Positions 62,703 through 64,000 of a stretch of 64,000 nucleotides of DNA are shown piece by piece (position 1 is the stretch's first letter; every line of letters begins with the position of its first letter). Location of the stretch: contig NZ_NOYI01000021.1 in assembly GCF_002258785.1 (NCBI RefSeq), positions 310,001 through 374,000 of the forward strand, given 5' to 3'. The position numbers and the translations under genes were made by a program. This stretch comes from Rhodococcus sp. 06-235-1A (lineage in GTDB: Bacteria > Actinomycetota > Actinomycetes > Mycobacteriales > Mycobacteriaceae). The notes beneath the pieces were generated by a model, which saw only the letters and a list, made by a program, of their open reading frames with translations, searched no databases and had not been told where the DNA came from.

Positions 62703-63688
62703 GCAGCGATCCGCACTCGGGGGTCGATCGCGGCGGTCGTTGCGTCGGACAATGCCGATCCCAGCAGAACGGCGAGGGCCGCGGCGGTCGTGGTCGCCGC
62801 CATCAATGGGAAGTCCAGTGCCGCAGCTGATTGCACCAGCGCCTCGGCCATCCCTGGCCACCCGAACACGGTCTCGACAATCGCAGCACCCGCGATCAGC
62901 TCGGCTAGTCGGGTGCCGAGCAGAGCCAGTGTCGGAGCCACCGACGTCGGCAGCACGTGCCCACGCAGCAGAGCCCACCCGTAGATCCCGCGCGCCCGTG
63001 CCGCGCGCACCGCATCGGAGTCGGCCGAGTCGACTACCGCAGCCCGCATGGACAGAAGAAGCCATGGGATCTGCGAGACGGTCAGCGCGACGAGCGGGAG
63101 CACGGCATGCGCGGCGATCCCCGCGGCCGAGTACGTGGTGCCCGGTGCCCGTGCGCCGGAGGTGGGAAACCACCGGAAGGTCACTGCGAACACCGAGACC
63201 AGAACCAGCGATACGACGAACGGCGGCACGGCCGCGAAGGTCGTGGACAGGACCGAGCACGCCCGATCGAGAATTCCGCCGCGGCGCATCCCGGCCGACG
63301 AACCCAGCACGACGGCGGTCACGGTGGCCAGAAGCAGGGCGAGAGTGGACAGTCCGAGAGTGAAGGGCATACGTTCGGTAAGAACCGTCGATACCGGGAG
63401 GGACTGGGTCGAGGACCATCCGAGGTCGCCGTGCAGTAGGTCGGTCAGCCAGGTCCACCATGCGGCGTACCAGGGTGTCTCCGTTCCGTAGGCGTCTCGA
63501 AGTTGCTGCCGCTGCGACAGAGTCGCACTCTGGTAACTGTCACCGAGGTACGCGGCGAGCGGATCAAGAGGCGATAGCGATGCCAGTGCGAACATGGCCG
63601 CCGAGACCAGGACGACGGTCGGGATCGCGATACCGGTACGGACGGCGAGGATTCGGCCCACTGTCCGGGCTCGAGTTCTACTGCGCAC
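62699..63688 (-). CDS. Peptide/nickel-type ABC permease (DppB/NikB-like)
   Basis: This 329-residue permease of the DppB group has the segment LHGDLGWSSTQSLPVSTVLTERMPFTLGLS, the BPD loop DSADSDAVRAARARGIYGWALLRGHVLPTS, and ELIAGAAIVETVFGWPGMAEALVQS near the C-terminus. GTG at 63688 lies within the 3' end of the binding-protein gene, overlapping by 11 bases. Confidence 0.91.
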   Translation of the reverse strand: MRSRTRARTVGRILAVRTGIAIPTVVLVSAAMFALASLSPLDPLAAYLGDSYQSATLSQRQQLRDAYGTETPWYAAWWTWLTDLLHGDLGWSSTQSLPVSTVLTERMPFTLGLSTLALLLATVTAVVLGSSAGMRRGGILDRACSVLSTTFAAVPPFVVSLVLVSVFAVTFRWFPTSGARAPGTTYSAAGIAAHAVLPLVALTVSQIPWLLLSMRAAVVDSADSDAVRAARARGIYGWALLRGHVLPTSVAPTLALLGTRLAELIAGAAIVETVFGWPGMAEALVQSAAALDFPLMAATTTAAALAVLLGSALSDATTAAIDPRVRIAA

Positions 63689-64000
63689 GTGTCCACGCCG
63701 CCAGGTGCCACCATGGACCCCACGAGACGCCGTGCGAGTGCGGTTCGAGAATGGGAGGGCTCTGGTTCCAGCCGAGATCGCGATACGCGTAAGCGTGGTC
63801 GAGGAACGTGAGGAACACCGAGGACGGCTGCTCCACGTAGAGCTGCTGGATCAGCCGGTATCGAGCGTCGTTCTCCGGTCCGGACGCGGAATCGCGTGCC
63901 TGCTGCAGTGCATCGTCGAGACCTGGCGCGGTGAAGTTGCCGGGGTTGGCATAGGGCGAGGAGTCGTCGACGCGGGTGTGCAGGGTGTCGAACACCTGCG
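63678..64000 (-). CDS. SBP-bac-5 family ABC substrate-binding protein, C-terminal part only
   Basis: The visible 107 or so residues are the C-terminus of a peptide/nickel-type binding protein. They include VFDTLHTRVDDSSPYANPGN followed by FTAPGLDDALQQARDSASG, then RYRLIQQLYVEQPSSVFLTF and the final SHGVSWGPWWHLAAW. The rest lies beyond the right edge. It is the first visible gene of the operon that continues with two permeases and two ATPases. The ligand cannot be fixed from this fragment. Confidence 0.85.
   Translation of the reverse strand, partial: QVFDTLHTRVDDSSPYANPGNFTAPGLDDALQQARDSASGPENDARYRLIQQLYVEQPSSVFLTFLDHAYAYRDLGWNQSPPILEPHSHGVSWGPWWHLAAWTRAQ

Overview
The window is GC-rich actinobacterial chromosome and most likely comes from Rhodococcus or a close relative. 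The left arm has the gene order of the Mycobacterium tuberculosis Rv1017c-Rv1026 block: prs, glmU, a TetR gene, mfd, a MazG-type gene, lpqU, eno, an FtsB/DivIC-type gene, a DUF501 gene and ppx. A cell-wall arabinosyltransferase gene (aftB type) places the organism among the mycolic-acid bacteria. A gamma-resorcylate cluster has the gene content and order I recall for the tsd genes of Rhodococcus jostii RHA1.

Layout. Positions 1-21400 are core genome: prs-glmU (minus), tRNA-Gln, three TetR regulators with a membrane-anchored hydrolase, mfd-mazG, the efeUOB iron-uptake operon (minus) with a candidate IdeR/DtxR box, lpqU, eno, ftsB-DUF501-ppx and a short-chain fatty acid carrier. An unusual short-armed tRNA-Leu(UAA) gene follows at 21432-21508. 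From about 21500 to 60300 the gene content looks accessory. It is a series of regulator-plus-enzyme modules: TetR with twin membrane proteins; MarR with an amidohydrolase; HxlR with an SDR; a diguanylate cyclase; PadR with an MDR oxidoreductase and a SnoaL-like protein; tsdT-tsdR/tsdBADC for gamma-resorcylate; a TetR-controlled multidrug MFS pump; aftB with a gutted ubiA; GntR with a fused FAH-alpha/beta hydrolase and an amidohydrolase; a hut histidine-degradation operon; and an OpuC-type ABC transporter whose ATPase gene has lost its front half. Several gene fragments lie between the modules. From 60512 to the right edge there is a nickel/peptide-type ABC transporter operon on the minus strand.

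The most striking feature is that the 3' two-thirds of the tRNA-Leu(UAA) gene plus about 230 bp of its downstream flank recur, diverged, at 60039-60315. A shorter degraded copy lies near 46052-46155, and a 25-bp remnant sits at 59911-59935 against the broken ATPase gene. Together these look like relics of att-type sites from repeated integration or recombination at one tRNA gene. They would enclose an accreted region of about 38.6 kb in which no integrase or transposase is now visible.

Metabolically, the accessory segment supplies aromatic-acid degradation (gamma-resorcylate to resorcinol to hydroxyquinol to maleylacetate to 3-oxoadipate), urocanate/histidine degradation without a visible hutH, and a catabolic module of unknown substrate at 46.4-50.2 kb.
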